This document shows positions 17,409 to 26,086 of a stretch of DNA of 59,260 bases, piece after piece. Source of the stretch: Cupriavidus basilensis OR16 (GTDB taxonomy: Bacteria > Pseudomonadota > Gammaproteobacteria > Burkholderiales > Burkholderiaceae); contig NZ_AHJE01000093.1 in NCBI RefSeq assembly GCF_000243095.1, positions 1 to 59,260 on the forward strand. Reading direction: 5' to 3'. The notes beneath the pieces were generated by a model that was given only the letters and a program-made list of their open reading frames with translations, made no database searches and was not told the DNA's origin. A program made the translations under genes and the position numbers. The first letter of the stretch is position 1; every line of letters starts with the position of its first letter.

Positions 17409-18872
17409 ATGAACGCCCCTAAGTTTTCCACCGGCCAAGTCAGCCCGCACTTCCGCGCCGAAGCGCTGCGCATCGATGGCAAGAAGGTCATGCGCGAGCG
17501 CGTGATCGAAGTGTGCAACCCGTACGACGGCTCGCTGGTCGGCACCGTGCCGATGGCCAGCGTGGAAGACGTGCGCCAAGCCTTTGCCGTGGCGCGTGCC
17601 TACCGCTCCACGCTGACCCGCTTCGAGCGCGCCGCCATCCTCAACCGCGCCGCCGTGCTGCTGCGCGAGCGCGTGGAGGAGGCGTCCGACCTGATCACGC
17701 TGGAGTCCGGGCTGTGCAAGAAGGATTCGCTGTACGAGATTGGCCGCGTGGCCGATGTGCTTGGCTTTGCCGCCAACGAAACCTTGCGCGATGACGGCCA
17801 GCTGTTCTCGTGCGACCTGACCCCGCATGGCAAGAAGCGCCGCGTGATGACCCAGCGCTCGCCCTTTCTCGGCGTGATCTGCGCCATTACGCCGTTCAAC
17901 CACCCGATGAACCAGGTCGCGCACAAGGTGGCGCCGTCGATCGCCACCAACAACCGCATGGTGCTCAAGCCCTCGGAGAAGGTACCGCTGTCCGCCTACT
18001 ACCTGGCCGATATCCTCTATGAAGCCGGCCTGCCGCCGCAGATGCTGCAGGTGGTCACGGGCGACCCGCGCGAGATCGCCGACGAGCTGATCACCCATCC
18101 CAGCGTGGACTTGGTCACCTTCACGGGCGGCGTCGGCATCGGCAAGTACATCGCCAACAAGGCCGGCTACAAGCGCGTGGTGCTGGAACTCGGCGGCAAT
18201 GACCCGCTGATCGTGATGGACGACGCTGACCTGGAACGCGCCACCGACCTGGCGGTGCAGGGCTCGTACAAGAATTCCGGCCAACGGTGCACGGCGGTCA
18301 AGCGCATGCTGGTGCACCAGGCCGTGGCCGAGCGCTTCACCGAGCTGGTGGTGGAGAAAACCCGCAACTGGAAATACGGCGACCCCATGGACCGCACCGT
18401 GGATATGGGCACCGTGATCGACGCCGAAGCCGCCGCGCTGTTCGAGTCCCGCGTGAATGAGGCGGTCGCGCAAGGCGCGCGGCTGGTGCTCGGCAACCAC
18501 CGCGAAGGGGCGCGCTACTCACCTACGGTGATCGACCGCGTTGATCCGGCCATGACGGTGGTGCGGGAGGAAACCTTCGGCCCGGTTTCGCCCATCATCA
18601 CCTTCCGCGATATCGATGACGCCATCCGGATTTCCAACGGCACCGCCTTTGGATTGTCCTCGGGGGTATGCACCAACCGGATGGACGACTTTGCGCGCTT
18701 TGCCGATGAGTTGCAGGTGGGGACGGTCAACCTGTGGGAAGTGCCGGGATATCGTATCGAGCTGACGCCGTTTGGCGGGATCAAGGATTCGGGGCTTGGC
18801 TATAAGGAAGGGGTGCAGGAAGCGATCAAGAGTTTTACCAACTTGAAGTCGATCACTATGCCTTGGGGGTAG
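17409..18872 (+). CDS. phnY: Phosphonoacetaldehyde dehydrogenase
   Basis: NAD-dependent aldehyde dehydrogenase, 487 aa, oxidising phosphonoacetaldehyde to phosphonoacetate. The general-base Glu is in VVLELGGND (about 260) and the nucleophile Cys in NSGQRCTAVKR (about 294). NAD-binding ITPFNHPMNQVAHK and the C-terminal PFGGIKDSGLG are also present. It is cytoplasmic and lies 48 bp after phnA in the same operon. The ribosome binding site is weak. Assignment to PhnY rather than a generic dehydrogenase rests on overall similarity plus the phnA/phnW context. Confidence 0.9.
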   Translation: MNAPKFSTGQVSPHFRAEALRIDGKKVMRERVIEVCNPYDGSLVGTVPMASVEDVRQAFAVARAYRSTLTRFERAAILNRAAVLLRERVEEASDLITLESGLCKKDSLYEIGRVADVLGFAANETLRDDGQLFSCDLTPHGKKRRVMTQRSPFLGVICAITPFNHPMNQVAHKVAPSIATNNRMVLKPSEKVPLSAYYLADILYEAGLPPQMLQVVTGDPREIADELITHPSVDLVTFTGGVGIGKYIANKAGYKRVVLELGGNDPLIVMDDADLERATDLAVQGSYKNSGQRCTAVKRMLVHQAVAERFTELVVEKTRNWKYGDPMDRTVDMGTVIDAEAAALFESRVNEAVAQGARLVLGNHREGARYSPTVIDRVDPAMTVVREETFGPVSPIITFRDIDDAIRISNGTAFGLSSGVCTNRMDDFARFADELQVGTVNLWEVPGYRIELTPFGGIKDSGLGYKEGVQEAIKSFTNLKSITMPWG

Positions 18873-19075
18873 GGGGGCGGCGTTTCTTTGAGCGGTGATG
18901 GCGTCTTGCACCCAAGTGCCGTACGACATCGGCCTGCGGGGTTGATCGCTTGTTTGATTGAGTGGCGATGGTTATTGGACCCAAGTGCGTACGACATCCC
19001 CCTGCGGGGGCTGCCGGTCACTCTTCTTTGCGTCGGCAAAGAAGACTAACGAGAAGAAAGCCGACCCTGCGGCGC
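18873..19075. repeat. Intergenic repeats between phnY and the prophage
   Basis: Two imperfect copies of a 50-bp unit (18891-18941 and 18961-19010) share CCAAGTG and CGTACGACATC followed by CCTGCGGGG. They are followed by the REP-like hairpin at 19022-19045. No gene is visible. Confidence 0.65.
19022..19045. repeat. REP-like hairpin
   Basis: TCTTCTTTGC pairs with GCAAAGAAGA across tetraloop GTCG. Sequence and downstream context resemble the hairpin at 9536-9565. Confidence 0.6.
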
Positions 19076-19179
19076 AGAGCAATCAGGCTTATGGGGGACG
19101 GTGGTTGCATCGTACGGCCCTGAGTGTTGGCTGGCGTGTCCTACCGGTTTCAGGGGCGTCGCAATAGCATGAGCCATGG
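19076..19179 (+). repeat. Left part of a host inverted-repeat element, interrupted by the prophage
   Basis: This 104-bp stretch (GAGCAATCAGGCTT onward) reappears in inverted orientation at the window's right edge (59260 back to about 59155). The match resumes on the other side of the prophage at 58793. The prophage therefore sits inside one arm of the repeat. Confidence 0.85.
19175..19179. repeat. Left target-site duplication CATGG
   Basis: Host CATGG directly before the prophage terminus TGTGAGGG; the same 5 bp follow the right terminus at 58793-58797. Confidence 0.9.
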
Positions 19180-19360
19180 TGTGAGGGGGTACGTGGTTTG
19201 GCACAGAGCAACGGAAGTCCAAAAAGGCAAAAAAGCCAGTCCTGACAACGCTTTGCAGCCGAAACGGCCGCAAAACCGATTTGGCACAAATTGACAGAGA
19301 ACGGACCACTTTGGAGCCGAGTTTGTGCGTACTTTGGCACGAATCCCCTCACAGTCTGCA
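19180..19360. other. attL with three predicted MuA-binding sites
   Basis: TTTGGCAC occurs three times in the same orientation, at 19197-19204, 19280-19287 and 19333-19340, that is 17, 100 and 153 bp inside the left end. This spacing is close to the L1, L2, L3 sites of Mu. The same TTTGGC core recurs at the right end, inverted. Confidence 0.8.
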
Positions 19361-19987
19361 TCACGCCTCCTCTTTCTTCCGTCGCATCACAGCCAGATAC
19401 AGCTGCTCAAGGTCGTCATCTGGCAGGTCGATAAGCGATTCCTTGCCCCACGCCTTGCGCATGTAGTTAAGCCGCCACCGATCGATACCGAGTTCCTTGC
19501 ACCGAGCGTGGATGGCCTTAACGCGCCTATCCCTCCAGCCCTTTGACCTGTTGGCACCAGGCATGCCGTCTAGCCTGGCGCGCCAGCGCACCAGGTAGCT
19601 CTCCGCCCTGTCGAACATGTCATCCGGAATCTCGGAATAGGAGTTGACGTTCATGTGCGCGTTAAGCTTGCGCATGATGGTCGCGGGAGAGACCGTTTGC
19701 CCCTCGATGGCCCTTGATACGCCTGCGATCTGGTCGCGTAGCTCGAGCAAGCGCGCTTTCTGGCTAGCGTCCAGCACGCCGACGCCGGTTTGAACAACCG
19801 TGACGCGTGGCCGGACATTAAAGACGTTCCGGTTGACAACACTGTCCCCGAAAACGACGTTTCCCCCAGAGATATTGATGGAAGGTGCAGAAGGTTGGGC
19901 GTCTGCGCGCCCCTCGCCTGCCGTACCGACAATGTCCGCCCAGGCCTCGGCGAACCGCCTCTTCATTTCTTCAACTGCCACCCGCAA
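19361..19987 (-). CDS. Phage regulatory protein, ORF6C-like C-terminus
   Basis: 208 aa, leftmost gene of the prophage, transcribed towards the left end like the repressor. The N-terminus is charged; residues 35-70 form a short repetitive strand region (ISGGNVVFGDSVVNRNVFNVRP). The C-terminal 100 residues (SYLVRWRARLDGMPG, KAIHARCKELGIDRWRLNYM, YLAVMRRK) resemble the ORF6C domain of phage antirepressors. The start is a TTG at 19987 with GGTGGAGA upstream; an internal ATG lies at 19966. Position next to the repressor suggests a role in the lysis-lysogeny decision. The assignment is tentative. Confidence 0.6.
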   Translation of the reverse strand: MRVAVEEMKRRFAEAWADIVGTAGEGRADAQPSAPSINISGGNVVFGDSVVNRNVFNVRPRVTVVQTGVGVLDASQKARLLELRDQIAGVSRAIEGQTVSPATIMRKLNAHMNVNSYSEIPDDMFDRAESYLVRWRARLDGMPGANRSKGWRDRRVKAIHARCKELGIDRWRLNYMRKAWGKESLIDLPDDDLEQLYLAVMRRKKEEA

Positions 19988-20196
19988 ATCTCCACCGCAG
20001 CCGATACGCAGGATTGCCCCTCCATCGGCCGCAATCTGGAAGGGCCAGCCTACGTTTTAACGTGTGGAGTGGCATACCCCTGAACCCCCATCTCGGAGGG
20101 ATTGCAAGGCACATCGCACCATATAGGTGCCAATGCCATTTGGCGCCAGCCCTTGCAGGGTAAAGGCTGGAAGGGAATCCGCATATCGAGGGGGGC

Positions 20197-20718
20197 TTAA
20201 GCGACGAGGCGAAGAATGCGATCGATGCTGGGGCCTTCCTTATTTCCGGTCTCGGTAATGTAGTCGTAAAGCAACACCGCCAACTCAGCCTTCTTCTTCG
20301 CGCTCACGCGAACTCCGGCGGCCGCGATCTTGGCTTCCAATCGCTCCAAAACCACCGCGAGCAGTTCCGAGTCGACCGGACTAGGGGGATGCGAAGTACC
20401 CGCACCGTGCCCCTCCAGGAACATCTCCCCCTGCCCGCATAGCAGCCAGTCCGAACTAACCCCCAGCATTGAAAAACCATATAGCAGGCGGCCGCCTGGC
20501 ATGTTTTTACCTGCCTCGTTCTGCTGCAACCCCGGCTTCGATGCCCCCAGCTTTGCAGCCAGGTCGACCTGCGAGAGCCCGAGGGCCTGACGAGCTTCGC
20601 GCATACGCTGCCCTATTGCCTTGGCTTCCTCTGAGGCGCTTTCCTCAAGAGAGGCATCGTCAAGCGCATCAACCTGCTGCACTTTTTTGCCGCGCGCCGC
20701 ACTTCGGATTTTTTCCAT
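20197..20718 (-). CDS. Mu-like phage repressor (XRE-type HTH)
   Basis: 173 aa from ATG 20718. Residues about 35-95 form an HTH_3 domain (RQALGLSQVDLAAKLGASKP, then LYGFSMLGVSSDWLLCGQGE), and the SSDWLLCG ending is typical of phage repressors. The C-terminal 60 residues are helical (LLAVVLERLEAKIAAAGVRV) and may mediate oligomerisation. The open frame continues to 20811 through the operator, but ATG 20718 is preferred. It is divergent from ner, as is the Mu c gene. Expected role: keeping the early promoter off in the lysogen. Confidence 0.82.
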   Translation of the reverse strand: MEKIRSAARGKKVQQVDALDDASLEESASEEAKAIGQRMREARQALGLSQVDLAAKLGASKPGLQQNEAGKNMPGGRLLYGFSMLGVSSDWLLCGQGEMFLEGHGAGTSHPPSPVDSELLAVVLERLEAKIAAAGVRVSAKKKAELAVLLYDYITETGNKEGPSIDRILRLVA

Positions 20719-20826
20719 AGAAATCAATTGCTTAGTCCGACTGCATGCAATTACAGGCCGCAAGGCTAAGTGCGGCATGCGAAAACATATTGCATGCGCA
20801 TGTTTAAACATGCTATGTTTCGAGCC
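20719..20826. promoter_or_regulatory. Repressor-ner divergent operator region
   Basis: Contains a perfect 16-bp palindrome GCATGTTTAAACATGC (20798-20813) and an inverted pair TGCATGCAAT (20742-20751) and ATTGCATGC (20789-20797), with another GCATGC at 20775-20780. These are likely sites for the repressor and/or Ner. The palindrome ends 13 bp before the ner ATG. Confidence 0.65.
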
Positions 20827-21189
20827 ATGGACAAGTTAAACAAACCAAAAAAACCAGACCTGCAGGACTACGAAGTCCTGCAGGACTGGCATCGCGCAGA
20901 CATCAAAGGCGCCCTAGAAAAGGCCGGCTTCTCCCTGCGTCAACTCAGCCTTCAGCACGGCTACGCCCCGGGCTCGCTCAAGGCCGCTCTAGATGCCCCG
21001 TGGCCAGGCGCTGAGCAAATCATCGCTGCCGCCATCGGCATGAAGCCTTCCGAAATCTGGCCAAGCCGGTACGACACCCAAGGCAACCCAAGGAGCGGCC
21101 GGAATCAACGTGGCATTGGCCGCTGGTCTACCCGTAAGTCTATCAGTGCACTTAACCACCGCAATGTTGAAAGCGCGGTGTCGGCTTAA
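20827..21189 (+). CDS. ner: Ner-like winged-helix transcriptional regulator
   Basis: 120 aa. Residues 20-80 match the Ner/SfsB family: DWHRADIKGALEKAGFSLRQ, then a recognition-helix region GYAPGSLKAALDAPWPGAE and the hallmark IIAAAIGMKPSEIWPSRY. In Mu, Ner is the first early gene and shuts down early and repressor transcription. The C-terminal 40 residues extend beyond the typical domain. Start ATG 20827 (MDKLNK) is chosen because upstream in-frame starts run through the operator. It is the first gene of the rightward early operon. Confidence 0.88.
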   Translation: MDKLNKPKKPDLQDYEVLQDWHRADIKGALEKAGFSLRQLSLQHGYAPGSLKAALDAPWPGAEQIIAAAIGMKPSEIWPSRYDTQGNPRSGRNQRGIGRWSTRKSISALNHRNVESAVSA

Positions 21190-21216
21190 CCCCGTCCACT
21201 CCCGAGGATTTGACAT

Positions 21217-21729
21217 ATGAAACGGCGAGCAAATCAGGCAAAGGCGGCCAACCAGCTAGAGCTGTCCTTTTACGAGGTGGCCCCTCAACCAAAGAACGAG
21301 GCAGGCGGCCTCGACATCGCGATGACGGTCCGCGAAGCATTAGTGGACACGCTGTCGGCTGCGGGTAGCCGCGGTATGGACCGCCACGACGTGGCCGCGC
21401 AGATCTCGCGCCTGTCCAACTACGACATCAGCAAGCACATGCTCGACCGCTACTGCGCTCCGAGCGCCGATGGCTGGCGCTTCCCCGCTGAGGCTATCCC
21501 CGCCATGGTGGTGGCAACTGGCGACTATCGCCTGCTAGAGGTCCTGGCGGAGCGCTGTGGCTGCCGCGTGTACCGTGGCCAAGAGGCGATGCTGGCCGAG
21601 ATCGGCGCGCTGACGCTACAGGAGCGCACCGTTAAGGACAGACTGGCCGAGCTGCGCCGTACCGTGCCGAAGTCCGTACTGGATCGGCTGGTCGAAGAGG
21701 AAGCTAAGCGTCACGGAGGGCGGACGTGA
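21217..21729 (+). CDS. Conserved early protein upstream of the transposase, unknown function
   Basis: 170 aa, soluble, with GAGGATTTGACAT before the ATG. The middle region (MTVREALVDTLSAAGSRGMD, DVAAQISRLSNYDISKHMLD) looks helical and could be a DNA-binding fold; the C-terminus (LQERTVKDRLAELRRTVPKS) is a likely coiled coil. It ends in GTGA overlapping the transposase start, so the two are translationally coupled. Proteins of this type are common between ner and A in transposable phages of Burkholderiales and Pseudomonas. No function can be named. Confidence 0.75.
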   Translation: MKRRANQAKAANQLELSFYEVAPQPKNEAGGLDIAMTVREALVDTLSAAGSRGMDRHDVAAQISRLSNYDISKHMLDRYCAPSADGWRFPAEAIPAMVVATGDYRLLEVLAERCGCRVYRGQEAMLAEIGALTLQERTVKDRLAELRRTVPKSVLDRLVEEEAKRHGGRT

Positions 21730-23999
21730 ACGTTGTCTTCGACCAGATCGCTGCCGCGCTTAACGTAAGCAAAAGCACTGCAGAACGCCTCTCGATGCGT
21801 GGCGGCTGGAAATTTGATCTGCGCCCCGTGCGCGGTGGGCATCAAAAGGTCTTCGAACTTGCGCACCTGCCGGTTGACGTCCGTAAAAAGGTCGAACGGC
21901 ACTCGACGCTCACAACCCGTGCGAACGAAGCTGCGGCCGTCGACGCCGCGATAGCGCGCGTCCGGCAGACCGCCGCGGAACGCGCAGCATTCCGGGCACG
22001 CCAAGGTGAAGCCAACCTTAAGAAGCTGCTCGACGACATGTCCGAGGGTGTTAAGGCGCGGCTGGACGGTCGATTCGCAATCGTCCGCAACTGGGAGCAG
22101 TGGTTCGCCGCCAAGCAGCCCATGGCGAGGTCGGTCAGCTGGGAGGTTTATGCCGCAGCCTACAACGCCAACGAACTGCAGATGGCACACGAGGTCATTG
22201 TCGTATTTCCGAAGGTGTCTGCGCGCTCTGTACAGCGCTGGGTGCTCGACTTTGAGCGAGCCGGCATGGCAGGCCTCATTGACGAGAACGACGGACACCT
22301 CCGCAAGGATGTCAACGTGTTCACCACCCAGCCGATGCTGGAAAAGGTGACGATCGCGCTGCTGATCGAGCGGCCGCACCTGGGCGTGCAGAACCTGCTG
22401 GACCTGATCGAAGCCGCTGCGACGGATGAGAAGACCGACGCCACGCTGTTTAACGTCCCGACGTACCACCAGGCGTATCGCTTCCTGCGGAACTGGAAGG
22501 CCAAGAACGCTGAACTGCTGAGCGCATCGACCAATCCGGACCAGTGGAAGAACAGTTACATGACGGCCTTCGGTGACGCATCGGCCGACGTGATCCGCCT
22601 TAACCAGCGCTGGGAAATGGATGCCACCCCGGCCGACTGGATGCTGACCGATGCCGATGGTAAGCAGCGCCGGTACTCCGCGTCCGTGGTCGTGGACGTC
22701 TTCAGCCGCCGCATTCTTGTTGTCCTGTCGCCGACGCCAAAGACTGAGACGCACAAGTTTGCGCTTCGTTTGGCACTCCTGCTTTGGGGCGTGCCGGAAG
22801 ACGTCTGGACCGACAACGGTAAGGACTATCAGTCAATCGATTTCCAGGAGACGCTGCGCCAGCTCGGCATCAAGCACCACACGACCAATCCGTTCTCGCC
22901 ATGGGAGAAGCCGCACGTCGAACGCGGGATCCAGACCCTGCTGCACTCCAACCTGGAGGCGCTGTCGAACTTTGTCGGCCATAACGTCGCCGAGCGGTCG
23001 GCCATTGAGGCCCGCAAGACCTTCGCTGAGCGCCTCTTCAAGAAGGACCAGGTCGTCGAATTGGCCCTGCCGGCATCGAAGCTGCAGGCCCTTATCAATG
23101 ACTGGCTCGCCGGCACGTACGAACATCGCGTGCATGGCGGCCTGGAGCAAACACCGTTCGCCATGGCCGCATCCTATCGCGGCGAGATCCGGCGTATCCA
23201 GGACGAGCGTGCACTTGACCTGCTGCTGGCGCAGCCGGCCGGCAAGGGCACCTACGTGGTGACGAAGAAGGGCTTGAACATCGAAAGCGGCAACTACATC
23301 GCGCCCGAGCTGGGCCTTTACGTCGGCCGTGATGTCAGCGTGCGTCAGACGGCGGACATGGGCGAGCTCGTGGTCTACCACGAGGGCGAGTTCGTGTGTG
23401 TCGCTGTCTGCCCGGAGCGCACCGGCGTATCCCGCAAGGAAATCGCCGCCCATGCACGCGAAGCCCAACGCGCCCACATCCAGGAACAACGTCGGAACGC
23501 AAAGGCCACCAAGACCAATCCCGACCAGCTAATCGAATCGCTCCTGCGGAAGCGCGCTGAGGCCGCCGGCAAGCTGGCCACGTTGCCCCAGCCGACAGTC
23601 GCGCACGACACGCCGGCCCTTGCCGCAGCAGGTGCTGCCCATCGCGCGCTGACCGGCCGCAAGGCCGCCGCGCCGGTACCGGCTGACCTGCAGCGCATCC
23701 TCGACGCCCGCAAGCAGGCCGATAGCAATCCGACCCCGGCCGAGGCTACGCCCCCGGCCACCAACGTCCACCGCCTTCCCGAAACCGCGCAGTTGCGCTT
23801 CCGGAAGTGGCTGGAGCTCGATCAAACCGTAACCAATGGAGGTTCCATCGACGATCCGTTCTTCGCGCGCTGGTATGGCAGCTACGCGCAGGGATCCGAG
23901 TTCAGAGCAATGAAAAAACGCCACCTGGAGGGACAACTCCAGGCGGCGTCTAGTGGCGGTAGCAGCACGGCTGCACCCGTGCGGCACGCCTTCCGGTAA
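21726..23999 (+). CDS. MuA-like DDE transposase
   Basis: Phage transposase (757 aa; Mu A has 663) that binds the phage ends and carries out strand transfer. N-terminal helix-turn-helix (LNVSKSTAERLSMRGGWKFD) and end-binding domains precede an rve integrase core with the DDE triad: Asp299 in WEMDATPADW, Asp363 in WTDNGKDY and Glu399 in EKPHVERGIQ. A MuA_C beta-barrel follows (about 500-570), then a charged, Pro/Ala-rich tail expected to contact MuB. GTG start at 21726 with GGAGGG upstream overlaps the preceding stop. No frame damage is seen. Ends with predicted binding sites are present at both prophage termini. Confidence 0.94.
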   Translation: MNVVFDQIAAALNVSKSTAERLSMRGGWKFDLRPVRGGHQKVFELAHLPVDVRKKVERHSTLTTRANEAAAVDAAIARVRQTAAERAAFRARQGEANLKKLLDDMSEGVKARLDGRFAIVRNWEQWFAAKQPMARSVSWEVYAAAYNANELQMAHEVIVVFPKVSARSVQRWVLDFERAGMAGLIDENDGHLRKDVNVFTTQPMLEKVTIALLIERPHLGVQNLLDLIEAAATDEKTDATLFNVPTYHQAYRFLRNWKAKNAELLSASTNPDQWKNSYMTAFGDASADVIRLNQRWEMDATPADWMLTDADGKQRRYSASVVVDVFSRRILVVLSPTPKTETHKFALRLALLLWGVPEDVWTDNGKDYQSIDFQETLRQLGIKHHTTNPFSPWEKPHVERGIQTLLHSNLEALSNFVGHNVAERSAIEARKTFAERLFKKDQVVELALPASKLQALINDWLAGTYEHRVHGGLEQTPFAMAASYRGEIRRIQDERALDLLLAQPAGKGTYVVTKKGLNIESGNYIAPELGLYVGRDVSVRQTADMGELVVYHEGEFVCVAVCPERTGVSRKEIAAHAREAQRAHIQEQRRNAKATKTNPDQLIESLLRKRAEAAGKLATLPQPTVAHDTPALAAAGAAHRALTGRKAAAPVPADLQRILDARKQADSNPTPAEATPPATNVHRLPETAQLRFRKWLELDQTVTNGGSIDDPFFARWYGSYAQGSEFRAMKKRHLEGQLQAASSGGSSTAAPVRHAFR

Positions 24000-24017
24000 T
24001 CACAACGAGATCCCATT

Positions 24018-24781
24018 ATGACCAAAAACACGACGACGAGCAAACCGGCTACCCCCGTCCGGCTGGGGGCATCGCCCAGATCGGCACACTTGACCTGGTG
24101 TCTGCCACTCTCGAGCGGCTCGACAGCCGCCGCACCGGCCTGCCCGGTATGGCCGTGCTGTATGGCCCGGCTGGCTGGGGCAAGACCTTCGCGACGAACG
24201 TCCTGGCCATCGAGAACCGCGCCTACTACGTCCAGATGCGCAGCGCATGGCGCTCGAAGACGCTGCTGGAGAAGGTGCTGTTCGAGATGGGCGTTAAACA
24301 CACTAGGTCCACCGTGCCCGTGCTGCTCGACCTGGTCTGTGAGCAGCTGAGCGCGTCCCGCCGCACTCTGATCCTCGACGAGTTCGACTACGCGACCAAG
24401 TCCGACAGCCTGATCGAGCTGGCGCGCGATATCTACGAGGGCTCACAGGGATCCCTGCTGCTGGTTGGCGAGGAACTGCTGCCCAAGAAGCTGGAGCGCT
24501 GGGAGCGGTTCCACTCGCGTGTGCTTACCTGGGCGCCGGCACAGCGCGTGACCGCTGACGACGCCGGCAAGCTGGCGGAGATCTATGCCCCCGGCCTGCC
24601 GATCGAGCAGGACGTCCTGCAGCGCCTGGTTGAGCTGTCCAACGGCTCGGTGCGTCGTGTCTCGGTCAACCTGACCCAACTCCACGAGCACAGCATGACC
24701 TATGGCCTCGAGAGCATCGGCCTGGCCGAGCTCGAAGGCGTCGAAATCTATACCGGCCGCTCGCCGGAACGGAGGCTGTGA
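24018..24781 (+). pseudogene. MuB-like AAA ATPase, frameshifted near its N-terminus
   Basis: Target-capture ATPase that stimulates the transposase. The N-terminus (MTKNTTTSKPATPVRLG) lies in one frame from ATG 24018. The rest (GIAQIGTLDLVSATLERLDS, Walker A LYGPAGWGKTF, Walker B RTLILDEFDY) is in the -1 frame. The switch maps to the G5 run at 24065-24069; one extra G restores a continuous protein of about 254 aa. Either a G was lost, the sequence is wrong, or the ribosome slips -1 on GGG. Translation could also begin at GTG 24098, giving 227 aa that keep the ATPase core. It stops at TGATG, coupled to the next gene. Confidence 0.82.
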
Positions 24782-25062
24782 TGAACGCCGGCACGCTGAC
24801 CTTTTCCAGCTTCGATAACTGCCACTACCAGATCGGCCGCACTGATGCGCCCGAGATCAAGGCCAGAGGCGTGATCCAGACCACTCTGTCTGCCGATCAA
24901 TGCGGTGCGCAACTCGACATCGCTCTGTCCGGCGCGCGCCGCCATCAGCGCGTCATGGCTTCGATCCCGCTCAACCCGTCCGACCTGGACGGCCTGATTC
25001 ATCAACTGCAGGCGATGCGAGACATGCTGCGCTCGCAAAAGGGGCATCGCGATGGCGCGTAA
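24781..25062 (+). CDS. Small early phage protein, unknown function
   Basis: 93 aa. The ATG overlaps the MuB stop (TGATG). Soluble and acidic to neutral, with a beta-rich first half (GTLTFSSFDNCHYQIGRTDA) and a helical C-terminus (LDGLIHQLQAMRDMLRSQKG). No recognised domain. It overlaps the next gene by 11 bp. Confidence 0.7.
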   Translation: MNAGTLTFSSFDNCHYQIGRTDAPEIKARGVIQTTLSADQCGAQLDIALSGARRHQRVMASIPLNPSDLDGLIHQLQAMRDMLRSQKGHRDGA

Positions 25063-25620
25063 GCCGATTCATCTGGAAATGAAGGGCGGGAAGACGCCCC
25101 GCCAACGGATCTGGGAGGCAGTGCGAGCGAACCGTAAGCGGTTCACACAGGCGGAGATCGCGGAAGTCGTCGGTGGGCTGGAAGAGAACATCGGTTCAGT
25201 GTGCGCAAGACCTACCGTCTCGTCCGCGATAACGGCGTTGAAGCCCCGCGCGTGACGCGTGCAGGGGCACAGGTCGTCCACGGTGCCATTACCGAAGCCA
25301 TGTGGGGAACGATGCACCGCATGTTCGAACGCAAGGACTTCAACTGTCGGGAGCTCGCTGCCTTTGCAAGTACGGCGAACCGTACCGTCACTAAATGCAT
25401 GGCTGAGAGGTACATCGCCGCTCTTCACGCCGCCGGATATCTCAACCGCACGCAAGAGGCAGTTCTCGGAATGAAGGGGCAGCCCGCACGGTACGTGATG
25501 AAAGCCTCGAAGTACACCGGGCCGCGCGCGCCAATCATGCAGCACGCACGGACGATCTACGACCCGAATCAAGGCCGCATCGTTTGGGTCGACCAAAAGG
25601 GGATTGAAGATGCCAACTAA
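25052..25620 (+). pseudogene. Early winged-helix-like phage protein, split by a frameshift
   Basis: Two pieces of one gene in different frames. Codons from ATG 25052 give KTPRQRIWEAVRANRKRFTQ, then AEIAEVVGGLEENIGS. The downstream frame from about 25201 continues with VRKTYRLVRDNGVEAP and runs to 25620 (about 190 residues in total). The joint is the GTGTG at 25199-25203; removing one GT restores the frame. The N-terminal part looks like a helix-turn-helix (FTQAEIAEVVGG). The downstream piece has a second helical region (ELAAFASTANRTVTKCMAER). AAGGGG precedes the start. Expected to be inactive unless only the second piece is used. Confidence 0.65.
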
Positions 25621-26086
25621 ACACCGTCCGGCATACATGAGCGAGCCATGGTTCCATGGCCTGCTGCACGAAATCAAGAACAGCACGCAGCGCGCAGTTG
25701 CCGAGCGTCTGGGCGTTTCCCGTCCGACCCTCAGCGTCTTGGTGAACGGCCTCGGCGAGTACGGGAACGGCGGCGCCAAGACGGACCGCTTCGAGATGCG
25801 CTACCGCCAGGCCTTCGAGCAGATCCCGTGTCCCCACACCGGCGAGACGGTTGGCATCCAGCATTGCCGCGGGAAGGCTCTGCAGCATCCGCCGACGCAC
25901 AACCCACTGCAGCTTAACCACTGGAAGGCATGCCAGGACTGCCAGTACAAGCCTGCGCCGCTCGAGCCGAAGGGAGCAAGGGCGCCAAAGGCGGAGATAC
26001 CGCAGGCCGTCTTGGACACGAAGACGCTGCCCCTGCCCGAAGTGGGCGCACCCCAGATCCAACTGACCAACGAGGAGCCCGCATGA
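25610..26086 (+). CDS. HTH-containing early phage protein
   Basis: 158 aa from ATG 25610 (AAGGGGA upstream), overlapping the previous stop. Residues 15-45 form a Cro-like helix-turn-helix (STQRAVAERLGVSRPTLSVL). The middle holds Cys/His pairs (PCPHTGETVGIQHCRGK, then WKACQDCQYKP) that could bind zinc. The C-terminus is Pro-rich. Probable DNA-binding early protein; specific role unknown. Confidence 0.68.
   Translation: MPTKHRPAYMSEPWFHGLLHEIKNSTQRAVAERLGVSRPTLSVLVNGLGEYGNGGAKTDRFEMRYRQAFEQIPCPHTGETVGIQHCRGKALQHPPTHNPLQLNHWKACQDCQYKPAPLEPKGARAPKAEIPQAVLDTKTLPLPEVGAPQIQLTNEEPA

Noticed and set aside
16098..18500. 800-aa minus-strand open frame opposite phnA and phnY
   Set aside because: The opposite strand encodes two complete enzymes with catalytic motifs; this frame has none.
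19076..19179. Inverted match to the window's right end taken as prophage terminal inverted repeats
   Set aside because: The match crosses the prophage junction at CATGG and continues on the other side, so it belongs to a host repeat, not to the phage ends.
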